Source: Celerinatantimonas sp046054195 (GTDB taxonomy: Bacteria > Pseudomonadota > Gammaproteobacteria > Enterobacterales > Celerinatantimonadaceae). From it: DNA of 64,000 nt. The notes beneath the pieces were generated by a model. It had not been told where the DNA came from. It worked only from the letters and a program-made list of their open reading frames with translations, and did no database searches. Each line of letters starts with the position of its first letter. The stretch's first letter is position 1. This document shows positions 42,843-52,412 of this stretch, in pieces. The DNA is taken from positions 135,066 through 199,065 of the forward strand of contig NZ_JBEQCS010000007.1 in the NCBI RefSeq assembly GCF_046054195.1, read 5' to 3'. Position numbers and translations under genes: made by a program.

Positions 42843-44051
42843 ATGAATGTGCGGGGATTTATAGATCGTTTCTTAAAAATGGAAGCTGCCAGCGGCATTT
42901 TATTAATTATCGCTGCCATCGTCGCGTTGGTCATGGCCAATTCGCCCTTGAACCATCTCTATGTGCATCTGTTTGATATGCCTGTGCAGGTTCGCGTTGC
43001 ATCATTGAATATTGAAAAACCACTGTTGCTCTGGGTCAATGATGGCCTGATGGCGATATTCTTTTTGGTGATTGGTCTTGAAGTTAAACGCGAAGTGCTA
43101 GAAGGCGAGCTTTCTAGCCGAGACAAAGCAAGCTTGCCAATATTTGCCGCTTTGGGCGGGATGATTGTGCCGGCTCTGATTTTTTTAATGTTTAATCATG
43201 GTGACCCAACGCTTAAAAATGGTTGGGCGATTCCGGCGGCGACCGATATTGCGTTCGCCTTAGGAATTATGGCGTTGTTAGGTAAACGTGTTCCTAGCAG
43301 CCTGAAAGTGTTCCTTTTGGCACTGGCGATTGCTGATGATCTGGGAGTGGTGATTATCATCGCAATTTTTTACTCCCACGGGATGTCTGTTGTGGCTCTT
43401 GCTTGTGCGGCAGTGGCGCTGATTGGCCTGATTATTTTAAATAAACGCGGATGCAGCTCACTCACACCTTATATGTTGTTAGGAATTATTTTATGGGTCG
43501 CGGTACTTAAATCAGGTGTGCATGCCACCATTGCAGGGGTGTTGTTAGGGCTGACCATTCCACTGCATGTCAAAGGCCATGAGCATTCGCCACTAGAGCG
43601 TTTAGAGCATTCTTTGCACTCCATTTCAGGTTATGTCATTTTGCCAATATTCGCATTTGCTAATGCGGGTATTAACTTGGTTGATGCTGAATCAGTATTT
43701 CATTTACCGCTCTCATTAGGGGTAATGCTCGGTTTATTTATTGGTAAGCCTGTGGGAATTTTTCTAGCAAGCTATCTGGCTATTCAACTAAAAGCTGCCA
43801 AATTGCCTCATGGAACGCAGTTTAAGCAGCTTTTTGCAACCAGTGTATTAGCTGGTATCGGTTTTACCATGTCAATTTTTATCACTTCGCTGGCTTATCC
43901 TGGAATGCAAGCACAGATTGACCAAGCCCGGCTAGCGATTTTGCTTGGTTCATTTTTTGCTGCCTGTTGTGGTTATGTGCTGCTAAGAGCTACAACGCAC
44001 AAGCCGCAGATACAGTCAGCATTGGAGACTTCTTCACCAGCAGATCACTAA
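42843..44051 (+). CDS. nhaA: Na+/H+ antiporter NhaA
   Basis: Electrogenic antiporter that expels sodium at alkaline pH. The 402 residues form about twelve helices. Asp165-Asp166 (LAIADDLGVV) correspond to the ion-binding pair of E. coli helix V, and ATDIAFALG in helix IV holds the partner aspartate. LKSGVHATIAGVLLGL and GIGFTMSIFI are family blocks. The ATG is preceded at close range by GGGG. A small exported protein gene follows ten bases later, then nhaR. Confidence 0.97.
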   Translation: MNVRGFIDRFLKMEAASGILLIIAAIVALVMANSPLNHLYVHLFDMPVQVRVASLNIEKPLLLWVNDGLMAIFFLVIGLEVKREVLEGELSSRDKASLPIFAALGGMIVPALIFLMFNHGDPTLKNGWAIPAATDIAFALGIMALLGKRVPSSLKVFLLALAIADDLGVVIIIAIFYSHGMSVVALACAAVALIGLIILNKRGCSSLTPYMLLGIILWVAVLKSGVHATIAGVLLGLTIPLHVKGHEHSPLERLEHSLHSISGYVILPIFAFANAGINLVDAESVFHLPLSLGVMLGLFIGKPVGIFLASYLAIQLKAAKLPHGTQFKQLFATSVLAGIGFTMSIFITSLAYPGMQAQIDQARLAILLGSFFAACCGYVLLRATTHKPQIQSALETSSPADH

Positions 44052-44061
44052 GGAGCAATCC

Positions 44062-44421
44062 ATGGTCAAAAAACTCGCGATTAGTATTTTTGCCTTAGTC
44101 GGGGCGATGTTGGGGCTTCCGGTTCAGGCACAGATGCATAATCCATATGACTGTCAAAAGCAGCCTCAGTTATGTAAGGCTTATCTGCAAGGCGTGGTTG
44201 ATAGCTTAAATGAGCTTAAAGCCCAATCAGATATGCAAGATGCATTTAGTGAACGAGCGCTGAAATCTCGAGGAGGACAACGCTATCAGTGGGCATTGGG
44301 GCAATACTGTGACCAAAATACGATGATTCATTGGCAAAATTGGGCTAAAAAGCAAAATCTTTTGCCGAATCAACGAATTTGGTTGGAAAGTGAACTGAAG
44401 AAATTAAATGGCTGTGATTAA
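44062..44421 (+). CDS. Small exported cysteine-containing protein, unknown
   Basis: A 119-residue protein I do not recognise. Residues 1-23 are a signal peptide (cut near VQA-QM). The mature part is helical and has four cysteines (30, 37, 82, 118), enough for two disulfides. The pattern LCKAYLQGVVDSL and later QYCDQNT loosely recalls Rap1a/Tai-type periplasmic proteins, but no family can be claimed. AAGGAGCAATCC precedes the ATG. It lies between nhaA and nhaR, likely cotranscribed with nhaA, so a role in sodium or pH stress is possible by context only. Confidence 0.7.
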   Translation: MVKKLAISIFALVGAMLGLPVQAQMHNPYDCQKQPQLCKAYLQGVVDSLNELKAQSDMQDAFSERALKSRGGQRYQWALGQYCDQNTMIHWQNWAKKQNLLPNQRIWLESELKKLNGCD

Positions 44422-44483
44422 CCCATTCATAGGGCTGAAGATCTTCTGTGATTAGTTTTACGCGAATCTGCGAGCCATTTTAA

Positions 44484-44509
44484 GCAAAGGAGCTTTGCGG
44501 CTCCTTTGC
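44484..44509. terminator. Hairpin in the gap before nhaR
   Basis: GCAAAGGAGC (44484-44493) and GCTCCTTTGC (44500-44509) form a perfect ten-base stem. No T tract follows. It likely ends the nhaA transcript. The rest of the 381-base gap (44422-44802) shows nothing else that I can name beyond a short CGCTTAAGCG palindrome. Confidence 0.6.
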
Positions 44510-44802
44510 GTATAGAGGCATTGATTTTGCGCGGCGCGTTGCCAGATGCGTCTTGTTGCTCGTTGCTATTGTTTGTTGATTTTCACTCTTTGCTTGAAAG
44601 AGCGCTTAAGCGATGAGCTGTTCAGAAAATTATCAGTTGTAGACCTTCTTGAAACTAAACTGTAATATCATTAACTTATTTGTTAATTCATGGCTTACTA
44701 ATACAGCTTTTTGCATTAAAAGACCTCTGGGTGGTATCAATAGCACACGAGGGATGCTGATGCAAAGCAGTAGTGGGTGGTAAATTTGTTGATTGGTTCA
44801 AT

Positions 44803-45699
44803 ATGGCGCATCTGAATTATAATCACCTTTATTATTTCTGGATGACCTATAAAAGAGGGTCTGTCACTGCGGCCGCTCAGGCACTATTTTTAACGCCGCA
44901 AACGGTTACTGGGCAGATAAAACTCTTGGAAGAGCGATTCAAAGGCGCTCTGTTTATCCGCAAAGGCCCTAAGTTATTGCCAACCGAACTTGGCCAATTA
45001 GTCTTCAAATATGCTGATAAGATGTTTTCATTAAGCTATGAAATGATGGACATTATTAACTATTCAGGACAGGAAAATCAGCTATTTGAAGTTGGTGTTG
45101 CCGATGCACTGAGTAAATCATTGGCGGCAAAGGTTTTAGAGTCGGTTATTCCTAACGATGGTCGCTTACAATTGCGCTGTATCGAATCTACTCACGAGAT
45201 GTTATTGGGGCAATTAAGCGAGCATAAACTGGATATGATCCTCTCAGATTGTGCGCTTGACAGCGATAAGCAAGATACTTTATTTAGTAAATGGCTGGGT
45301 GAGTGTGGGGTTGCTTTTTTTAGCTCGGAGCCATTGAGCGAGCCTGCCTTTCCCGCGTGTCTTGAGACTCGGCCACTGCTGATTCCTTCGCGGCGTAGCG
45401 CCCTTGGGCGAAAACTTCTGAGCTGGTTTGAAGAGCAGGGACTGAGTGTCAAAGTTATGGGTGAGTTTGACGATGCGGCGCTAATGACGGCATTTGGTTG
45501 TCAAAAAGGGCGCATTTTCGTCGCACCATCTATCTATACCGAGGATATTATGCGCGATGGCCGCGTCTATCAACTTGGGACAACTGAAGCGATAAAAGAA
45601 GAGTATTATGTCATTTTTGCTCAAAGGATGATCCAGCATCCCGCTGTTAAACGACTCTGTGAGCAAAATTTTAGTGAATTATTTGCTGGAATCAATTAG
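44803..45699 (+). CDS. nhaR: Transcriptional activator NhaR
   Basis: LysR-type regulator that activates nhaA in response to sodium. HTH at about 1-60 (LNYNHLYYFWMTYKRGSV, LTPQTVTGQIKLLEERF), then the ligand-binding fold with FEVGVADALSKSLA, CIESTHEMLL, GEFDDAALM and FAQRMIQHPAVKRLC, all as in E. coli NhaR. I chose the ATG at 44803 (MAHLNYNHLYYF, 298 residues); a GTG at 44773 would add ten residues without a Shine-Dalgarno. An ArsR-type gene starts two bases after its stop. Confidence 0.95.
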   Translation: MAHLNYNHLYYFWMTYKRGSVTAAAQALFLTPQTVTGQIKLLEERFKGALFIRKGPKLLPTELGQLVFKYADKMFSLSYEMMDIINYSGQENQLFEVGVADALSKSLAAKVLESVIPNDGRLQLRCIESTHEMLLGQLSEHKLDMILSDCALDSDKQDTLFSKWLGECGVAFFSSEPLSEPAFPACLETRPLLIPSRRSALGRKLLSWFEEQGLSVKVMGEFDDAALMTAFGCQKGRIFVAPSIYTEDIMRDGRVYQLGTTEAIKEEYYVIFAQRMIQHPAVKRLCEQNFSELFAGIN

Positions 45700-45701
45700 C
45701 G

Positions 45702-46013
45702 ATGAGTGAACAAGAGATAACATTGTCGATGCAGGATATGCAGGCAAATTCTGCTCCAGCCTTAGCTTTACTAAAAGCCCTGGCTAATGAGCACCGATTG
45801 ATTATTCTGTGTTATCTAATTGAACGTGAATATTCAGTTGGGGCACTCAATCAGTGTGTTGAGTTGAGTCAGTCGGCTCTGTCTCAACATCTAGCATGGT
45901 TGCGCCGGGAAGGTATTGTTAAAACTCGCAAAGAAGCGCAGACAATCTATTATTCTATTGCCAGTGATAACGCTAAAGCGGTTTTAAAGCTACTGCATCA
46001 GCTTTATTGCTAA
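45702..46013 (+). CDS. ArsR-family regulator, BigR/YgaV-like thiol sensor candidate
   Basis: A 103-residue winged-helix repressor: LLKALANEHRLIILCYLIE, the recognition region LSQSALSQHLAWLRREGIV and the wing TRKEAQTIYYSI. Cys37 (in RLIILC) and Cys103 (the last residue, LHQLYC) are placed like the two reactive cysteines of the persulfide sensors BigR, SqrR and YgaV; Cys52 is extra. The metal-site CVC motif of arsenic sensors is absent. The gene lies two bases behind nhaR, so it is cotranscribed. No sulfide-oxidising target gene is nearby. Confidence 0.85.
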   Translation: MSEQEITLSMQDMQANSAPALALLKALANEHRLIILCYLIEREYSVGALNQCVELSQSALSQHLAWLRREGIVKTRKEAQTIYYSIASDNAKAVLKLLHQLYC

Positions 46014-46024
46014 ATCACAGGCAC

Positions 46025-46051
46025 AAAAAAACCGGCTAAAGCCGGCTTTTT
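46025..46051. terminator. Convergent terminator between arsR-like gene and rpsT
   Basis: CCGGC and GCCGG around TAAA, preceded by seven A and followed by five T, so it works on both strands. Confidence 0.9.
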
Positions 46052-46065
46052 GTCGATCAAAAAGC

Positions 46066-46326
46066 TTACAGCGCTTTGATCTGAGCGTTCAAGCGACTCA
46101 TATGACGAGCTGCTTTATTTTTATGAATCAGGCCTTTAGTTGCGGCACGATCCAGAACTGACTGCGCTTGTTTCAAAGCGCCTTGCGCTGTTTCTTTATC
46201 GCCTGCTGCAACAGCTGCAACTACTTTTTTAATGTAGCTACGCATCATGGAGCGGCGGCTAGCATTGTGCTTACGGCGTTTTTCAGCCTGTACAGCACGT
46301 TTTTTAGCTGACTTAATATTAGCCAA
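46066..46326 (-). CDS. rpsT: 30S ribosomal protein S20
   Basis: Small basic ribosomal protein of 86 residues, MANIKSAKKRAVQAEKRR at the start and IHKNKAARHMSRL near the end, all typical of S20. Divergent from murJ, as in related gammaproteobacteria. The 185-base gap 46327-46511 would hold both promoters. Confidence 0.98.
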   Translation of the reverse strand: MANIKSAKKRAVQAEKRRKHNASRRSMMRSYIKKVVAAVAAGDKETAQGALKQAQSVLDRAATKGLIHKNKAARHMSRLNAQIKAL

Positions 46327-46511
46327 GGTTTACTCCCGAACTCGAATCTCTTAAAGGCCGTGGAATATGCCTTTTTTCTCGTGTGATGTCAAACAAAATT
46401 TAACCAAGTCGCGATCATCTGTTATTTCTTACCGCACAAGGTTAAACTGGGGCGCAATTTTAGCAGCTTCTGGCGCCCAAGTCATGGCTGATTATCGAGG
46501 TAACAGCAAAT

Positions 46512-48089
46512 TTGAGTAAAAAATTATTAAAATCTGGCGCAATTGTGAGTTCCATGACGTTAATCTCGCGCATGTTGGGGTTAATTCGTGATGTTGTGGT
46601 GGCCAATTTGCTCGGAGCTGGCACGGCCGCTGATGTATTCTTTTTCGCTAACCGCATTCCCAATTTTTTGCGGCGATTATTTGCCGAAGGCGCTTTTGCT
46701 CAAGCATTCATTCCAGTTTTTACGCAATACAAACAGCAAGAGCAAGAGGACGAACTACGGGAGCTCGTGGCGCGCGTCAGCGGGACTTTAGGGCTGATTG
46801 TAACGATAGTTACCTTAATTGGGATGATTGCCTCGCCAGTTGTGGCCATGATTTTTGGTACCGGTTGGTTTATCGATTGGTTACACAATGGCCCAGATGG
46901 GCATAAATTTGTACTCGCTTCTTTATTATTAAAAATCACCTTTCCATATCTGTGGTTCATCACCTTTACGGGGATGGCTGGAGCTATTTTAAATAGCTTT
47001 GGCCGTTTTGCGGTTGCATCGTTTACTCCGGTATTTTTAAATGTTGCGATGATTGTTGCCGCGATCTACTACGCGCCTCATTTGGCTCAGCCTGAAGTTG
47101 GTCTGGCATGGGGGGTGTTTTTTGGCGGGCTTTTACAGTTTTTATTTCAACTGCCGTTTCTATTGCGCCTTAAAATGTTGCGCTGGCCGCGCTGGGGCTG
47201 GAAGCATCCTGGCGTCACGCAAATTCGTAAATTGATGTTGCCAGCATTATTTGGGGTGTCAGTAAGTCAAATCAATTTGTTGTTTGACACCTTTATGGCA
47301 AGCTTTTTAGTCAGTGGCTCGATTAGTTGGCTGTATTATTCAGACCGGTTATTGGAGTTTCCGTTAGGGTTATTTGGAATCGCTATCGCAACGGTCATTT
47401 TACCGAGCCTGTCAGAGCGTCATGTCGATAAAAATCCCGAGGAATTTGCTCGCACCATGGATTGGGCCGTGCGTATGGTTGGTTTATTAGGGATCCCTGC
47501 GATGGCCGGGATGATTATTCTATCCACACCCATGTTGCGCGTTTTGTTTATGCGCGGTGCTTTTGATGCCAGCGATGTTCACCATGCAACTTATAGCTTG
47601 ATCGCCTTTTCTTGTGGGTTGTTGTTCTTCATGCTGATCAAAATTTTTGCACCTGGATTTTATGCTCGCCAAGATACCCGTACGCCAGTTCGCTACGGAG
47701 TGATTGCGATGGTGACGAATATTGTTTTAAATGGGATCTTTATTGTCCCATTTGGCTACATCGGTATGGCGATGGCCACTGCTTTGTCTGCGTGTTTAAA
47801 TGCATGTTTGTTATATCGCGGTTTGCTCAAAGCAGGTGTGTATCGAATTAGTCGCTACAGCTGGCTATTTTTAGCCCGAGTTGCACTGGCGAGTATCATT
47901 ATGGCGGCGGGACTTTATTATTTTCTTCCCTCATGGAATAACTGGATACATCTAACTTTTATTCGCAGTTTGTATTGGTTAGTTGGAGGAATTGTCGCAG
48001 CGATTGTCGTCTATGGGGTATCTCTGGTAGCCTTGGGGGGAAGATTATCCCATTTGAAAAGCTCCAGCGGGGCTGTATCTGACGAATAA
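46512..48089 (+). CDS. murJ: Lipid II flippase MurJ
   Basis: MOP-superfamily flippase that moves lipid II across the inner membrane for peptidoglycan synthesis. A 525-residue protein with about 14 helices. Conserved blocks: SSMTLISRMLGLIRDVVVA, FFFANRIPNFLRRLFAEGAFAQ, ITFPYLWFI, GVSVSQINLLFDT, YYSDRLLEFPLGLFGIAIATVILPSLS and LAPGFYARQDTRTPV-like sequence (here IFAPGFYARQDTRTPV). The start is TTG at 46512, with GAGG about 11 bases upstream. The ribF unit follows. Confidence 0.95.
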   Translation: MSKKLLKSGAIVSSMTLISRMLGLIRDVVVANLLGAGTAADVFFFANRIPNFLRRLFAEGAFAQAFIPVFTQYKQQEQEDELRELVARVSGTLGLIVTIVTLIGMIASPVVAMIFGTGWFIDWLHNGPDGHKFVLASLLLKITFPYLWFITFTGMAGAILNSFGRFAVASFTPVFLNVAMIVAAIYYAPHLAQPEVGLAWGVFFGGLLQFLFQLPFLLRLKMLRWPRWGWKHPGVTQIRKLMLPALFGVSVSQINLLFDTFMASFLVSGSISWLYYSDRLLEFPLGLFGIAIATVILPSLSERHVDKNPEEFARTMDWAVRMVGLLGIPAMAGMIILSTPMLRVLFMRGAFDASDVHHATYSLIAFSCGLLFFMLIKIFAPGFYARQDTRTPVRYGVIAMVTNIVLNGIFIVPFGYIGMAMATALSACLNACLLYRGLLKAGVYRISRYSWLFLARVALASIIMAAGLYYFLPSWNNWIHLTFIRSLYWLVGGIVAAIVVYGVSLVALGGRLSHLKSSSGAVSDE

Positions 48090-48139
48090 ACAAGCTATAA
48101 TTCGGCGTTTAGCGTCGTGAGATTAGGCTGTATTGATTG

Positions 48140-49102
48140 ATGAAACTGATCCGAGGCATAGACAACATTCGAGCTGAACATGCTGGTAGCGTGTTAACGA
48201 TTGGCAACTTTGATGGTGTCCATCGCGGTCATCAGCAGGTAATTACGCAATTATTAGAAAAAGCTAGGGCCTGCGGTAAAAAAGCAACTGTGATGCTTTT
48301 TGAACCACAACCGATGGAATTTTTTGCGCCAGATAAAGCACCAGAGCGGATCAGTTCATTTCGTGATAAATATTGTCAGCTAGCGGCACTTGGTGTTGAC
48401 CAGCTGCTTGTTGTGCGTTTTTGTCAGCAGTTTTCCTCTTTTAGCGCAGAGCAATTTATTGAGCAACTGTTGGTCAAAAAGCTTGCGGTCAACCACTTAG
48501 TGATCGGTGATGATTTTCGCTTTGGTAAAGCTCGCCGAGGTGATTATGCGATGCTGTGTGAAGCGGGCGAGCAATATGGCTTTTCAGTGCAAAATACTCA
48601 GTCTTTTTGTCAAAAAGGTCAGCGGGTTAGTAGCACAGGCATTCGCCAAGGCTTACATGACGGTGATTTCGACAGAGTGAGTCAATGGCTGGGGCGACGC
48701 TATCAAATTAGCGCCAAAGTCAGTTACGGCCAGCAGTTGGGTCGAACGTTAGGATTCCCAACTGCCAATCTGCGCCTTCCTCGAGGCTCAAGTCCGTTGC
48801 GCGGCGTTTATGCGGTACTGGTGCGACAGCTCAATGGGCAAGAAGTGTGCTGGCCTGCAATTGCTAATTTAGGCAAACGACCGACCGCTAATGGTCGCGA
48901 TTTGCTTTTAGAAGTACATATTCTAAATCAAAAGCTGTCTTTGTATGGACAGCGCTTAGTGGTTGAACCACTTTGGAAATTAAGAGACGAAGTAAAATTT
49001 GATTCGTTGGATGCGTTAAAAACACAAGTTGACGCGGATATTCGACGGGCAAGAATTTGGTTTAATAACCAAGATTATCTAACTGGAACTGTGGATCGAT
49101 GA
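48140..49102 (+). CDS. ribF: Riboflavin kinase/FAD synthetase
   Basis: Makes FMN and FAD from riboflavin. The N-terminal FAD synthetase domain (about 1-180) shows LTIGNFDGVHRGHQQV and VIGDDFRFGKARRGD; the C-terminal kinase domain (about 185-305) shows GRTLGFPTANL, GVYAV and the NLGKRPT motif. I chose the ATG at 48140 (MKLIRGI, as in E. coli); an in-frame TTG precedes it. The stop overlaps the ileS start as ATGA. Confidence 0.97.
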   Translation: MKLIRGIDNIRAEHAGSVLTIGNFDGVHRGHQQVITQLLEKARACGKKATVMLFEPQPMEFFAPDKAPERISSFRDKYCQLAALGVDQLLVVRFCQQFSSFSAEQFIEQLLVKKLAVNHLVIGDDFRFGKARRGDYAMLCEAGEQYGFSVQNTQSFCQKGQRVSSTGIRQGLHDGDFDRVSQWLGRRYQISAKVSYGQQLGRTLGFPTANLRLPRGSSPLRGVYAVLVRQLNGQEVCWPAIANLGKRPTANGRDLLLEVHILNQKLSLYGQRLVVEPLWKLRDEVKFDSLDALKTQVDADIRRARIWFNNQDYLTGTVDR

Positions 49103-51915
49103 GCGATTATAAAGATACGTTAAATCTGCCAAGCACCGACTTTCCGATGCGAGGCAATCTGGCTAAACGTGAGCCAGCCATGTTGCAACGTTGGCAAGAA
49201 AAAGGCTTATATCAGGCTATCCGGGCCGCCAAAAAAGGGAAAAAATCCTTCATTTTGCATGATGGTCCTCCTTATGCGAACGGCAACCTTCATTTAGGCC
49301 ATGCGGTTAACAAAATCTTAAAAGACTTCATTATTAAATCGAAAACGCTCTCTGATTATGATGCTCCATATATTCCAGGTTGGGATTGCCATGGGTTGCC
49401 GATTGAACTTCAGGTAGAAAAAAAGGTTGGTAAACCTGGTCGTAAAGTGACCGCTGCTGAATTTCGCGAAAAATGCCGTGAATATGCTGCCAAACAGATT
49501 GATGGTCAGCGCAAAGACTTTATCCGTATGGGAGTGATTGGCGATTGGCAAAATCCTTATCGCACCATGGATTTTAAAACCGAAGCCAATACTATCCGTG
49601 CTTTGGCTAAAATTGTTGAGAATGGCCACCTATTGCGCGGTTCTAAACCTGTGCATTGGTGTTTAGATTGTGGTTCAGCACTGGCAGAAGCTGAAGTTGA
49701 ATACGAAGACCGTGAAAGTTTCGCCATTGATGTGCGCTTTCCAGCAGCAGACCCTGTTGAGTTGACCAGTAAATTTGGCACAACTGTCGGGGAAGGCCCT
49801 GTCTCTGTTGTCATTTGGACGACAACGCCTTGGACACTTGCGGCTAACTGTGCTGTTTCATTAAACGCTCGTCTGAGTTATGTCTTGGTTGAAATCAATG
49901 GCCTTGATGGCATTGAGCGGATTGTTTGTGCTGAAGATTTACTTGAGCCAATGATGCAGCGCGTGGGAATCGAAGCATACAAAGTGTTAGGTTCATGCAT
50001 GGGCCAAGATCTTGAACTGCTGCAGTTGAACCATCCGTTTAACGATTATCAGGTGCCAATTATTTTAGGTGACCATGTCACCACTGAATCAGGTACTGGT
50101 TGTGTTCACACCGCGCCTGCTCATGGTCAAGACGACTATGTTGTTTGCCAGCAATACAATGTTGAATCGCGTGACATCGTAGGCCCTACGGGTGTTTATC
50201 TACCCGGCACGCCTTATTTTGAAGGAATGCATATCTTCAAAGCAAACGATGCTATTTTTGATCTGCTGCGTGAGAAAAAGAATTTATTTTATTTAGATAA
50301 AATCGTGCACAGTTATCCTCATTGCTGGCGCCATAAAACGCCAATTATCTTCCGTGCTACGCCGCAGTGGTTTATTGGCATGGATAAAACTGGATTGCGT
50401 GCTCAAGCTTTAAGCGAAATTGAAGAAACTCGCTGGATCCCTGCTTGGGGACAAAATCGAATTGAATCGATGGTCGCCAACCGTCCTGACTGGTGTATCT
50501 CTCGTCAGCGCACGTGGGGTACGCCAATTGCTTTGTTTGTGCACAAAGAAACCAACGAGATTCATCCTCGCAGCGTCGAGTTGATGGAAGAAGTGGCTAA
50601 ACGCGTTGAAAAATCCGGTATTCAGGCTTGGTTTGATTTAACCGAAGAAGATTTACTCGGGGAAGAAGCCAAAGATTATCGCAAAGTGCAAGATACGTTG
50701 GATGTCTGGTTCGATTCAGGCTCAACTCACTTTAGTGTTGCCAGTGAGCGTGAAGAGCTCGCCGGTCGCGATATCGATATGTATCTGGAAGGCTCTGACC
50801 AGCATCGAGGTTGGTTCCAGTCTTCGTTGATGATTTCAACCGCGATTCATGGCCGTGCACCATACAAACAGGTGTTGACTCATGGTTTTACCGTTGATGG
50901 TGAAGGGAAAAAATTCTCTAAATCGCTAGGTAATGGGATTGCCCCTCAAGACATCTGGAACAAATTAGGTGCTGATATCTTGCGGTTGTGGATTGCATCA
51001 ACCAACTACACAGCTGAAATGACCGTGTCTGATGAAATTATCAAACATGCCGCCGATGCTTATCGTCGTATCCGTAATACATCACGGTTCTTGTTGGCCA
51101 ACTTAAGTGGTTTTGAACCAACTTCAGATATGGTTGCCACCGATGATATGGTTGAGTTGGACCGCTGGATGCTACAGCGCGCTGTTGCCACTCAACAGAC
51201 TATTGTTGAAGCGTATGAAAACTATCAGTTCCATGTTGTATATCAGACACTGATGCATTTCTGCTCAATTGAATTGGGTAGTTTTTATCTGGATATCATC
51301 AAAGACCGTCAATACACCGCGAAAGCAGATGGTCACGCACGTCGTTCTTGTCAGAGTGCTTTGTACCATATCGCTGAGGCTCTAACGCGCTGGATTGCGC
51401 CAATTTTGAGCTTTACTGCGGATGAAATTTGGCAAGCGCTACCAGGTGAGCGAGATGAATTTGTTTTCACTGGTACTTGGTATGAAGACTTTGGCTGTCA
51501 GGTCGACTCTCAAGCTGACCGATTCTGGCAAGAAATTCAAAATGCGCGCGATGAAGTGAACAAAGTCCTTGAACAAGCCCGTAATGACAAACAGATTGGT
51601 GGCCAGCTAGAAGCCAAAGTTACCTTGTTTGCAACTGGTAAACTCAAAGCTGATTTAGAGCATTTAGAAGACGAACTGCGCTTTGTGTTACTTACCAGTG
51701 ATGCATCCGTTAGCGATTTATCCGAGGCGCCAGACAATGCGCAGGATACTGAGCTGGATGGACTTAAAGTGCTCGTTGAAAAAGCACCGGGTGAGAAATG
51801 TGAACGCTGCTGGCAGCATCGCACTGATGTTGGTGCAGACCCTGAGCATCCGACTTTGTGTGGCCGTTGTGCCACGAACGTAGCAGGCGCTGGTGAACAG
51901 CGTAAATTTGCTTAA
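49099..51915 (+). CDS. ileS: Isoleucyl-tRNA synthetase
   Basis: Class I synthetase of 938 residues, the length of E. coli IleS. The HIGH motif is HLGH in YANGNLHLGHAVNK near 64-67, KMSKS is KFSKS in GKKFSKSLGNG near 601-607, and the editing domain has GTGCVHTAPAHGQDDY. The C-terminal zinc site has CERCWQHR and CGRC. Overlaps ribF by four bases and lspA by one, so ribF-ileS-lspA-fkpB-ispH is one tightly coupled operon. Confidence 0.98.
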   Translation: MSDYKDTLNLPSTDFPMRGNLAKREPAMLQRWQEKGLYQAIRAAKKGKKSFILHDGPPYANGNLHLGHAVNKILKDFIIKSKTLSDYDAPYIPGWDCHGLPIELQVEKKVGKPGRKVTAAEFREKCREYAAKQIDGQRKDFIRMGVIGDWQNPYRTMDFKTEANTIRALAKIVENGHLLRGSKPVHWCLDCGSALAEAEVEYEDRESFAIDVRFPAADPVELTSKFGTTVGEGPVSVVIWTTTPWTLAANCAVSLNARLSYVLVEINGLDGIERIVCAEDLLEPMMQRVGIEAYKVLGSCMGQDLELLQLNHPFNDYQVPIILGDHVTTESGTGCVHTAPAHGQDDYVVCQQYNVESRDIVGPTGVYLPGTPYFEGMHIFKANDAIFDLLREKKNLFYLDKIVHSYPHCWRHKTPIIFRATPQWFIGMDKTGLRAQALSEIEETRWIPAWGQNRIESMVANRPDWCISRQRTWGTPIALFVHKETNEIHPRSVELMEEVAKRVEKSGIQAWFDLTEEDLLGEEAKDYRKVQDTLDVWFDSGSTHFSVASEREELAGRDIDMYLEGSDQHRGWFQSSLMISTAIHGRAPYKQVLTHGFTVDGEGKKFSKSLGNGIAPQDIWNKLGADILRLWIASTNYTAEMTVSDEIIKHAADAYRRIRNTSRFLLANLSGFEPTSDMVATDDMVELDRWMLQRAVATQQTIVEAYENYQFHVVYQTLMHFCSIELGSFYLDIIKDRQYTAKADGHARRSCQSALYHIAEALTRWIAPILSFTADEIWQALPGERDEFVFTGTWYEDFGCQVDSQADRFWQEIQNARDEVNKVLEQARNDKQIGGQLEAKVTLFATGKLKADLEHLEDELRFVLLTSDASVSDLSEAPDNAQDTELDGLKVLVEKAPGEKCERCWQHRTDVGADPEHPTLCGRCATNVAGAGEQRKFA

Positions 51916-52412
51916 TGGTTCGCTCTAATGCATTGCGCTGGCTGTGGCTCAGCGCTGTGATGTTGCTCATCGATCAGATTAGCAAGCATGTGGTGGCCGG
52001 CTCGATGGCATTGTTTGAGTCTAAGCCCGTCACCAGTTTCTTTAATCTGGTTTATGTCCATAATTATGGCGCGGCCTTTAGCTTTCTAGATTCTCAAGGT
52101 GGGATGCAGCGCTGGTTCTTTACCGTATTAGCGGTGGTGGTCTGCTTATTCTTGGTCTTTTGTCTTAAGCGGATGAAAAAGCATCAACCGATAAGTGCCG
52201 CCGGATACGCGCTGATTATCAGTGGCGCGTTGGGCAATGTGATTGATCGCTTATTATACGGTTATGTAATCGATTTTCTGGATGCGCATTATGGCGGTTA
52301 TCATTGGCCGGCATTTAATGTTGCTGACAGCTGCATCTGTGTCGGTGCGGTTTTATTGATCCTCGATAGCTTTATTCATCCGAGCAAACGCAACGCCAAG
52401 GAGTCATCATGA
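51915..52412 (+). CDS. lspA: Lipoprotein signal peptidase
   Basis: Aspartic membrane protease that removes signal peptides from diacylglyceryl-modified prolipoproteins. The 165 residues have four helices and the two catalytic aspartates in GALGNVIDR (about 115) and PAFNVADS (about 143), plus NYGAAFSFL. The ATG overlaps the ileS stop (TAATG), and the end overlaps fkpB. Confidence 0.97.
   Translation: MVRSNALRWLWLSAVMLLIDQISKHVVAGSMALFESKPVTSFFNLVYVHNYGAAFSFLDSQGGMQRWFFTVLAVVVCLFLVFCLKRMKKHQPISAAGYALIISGALGNVIDRLLYGYVIDFLDAHYGGYHWPAFNVADSCICVGAVLLILDSFIHPSKRNAKESS

Noticed and set aside
44062..44421. Firm assignment of the small exported protein as a Rap1a/Tai T6SS immunity protein
   Set aside because: Only one short segment is similar, the second motif is degenerate, and no type VI secretion effector is nearby.
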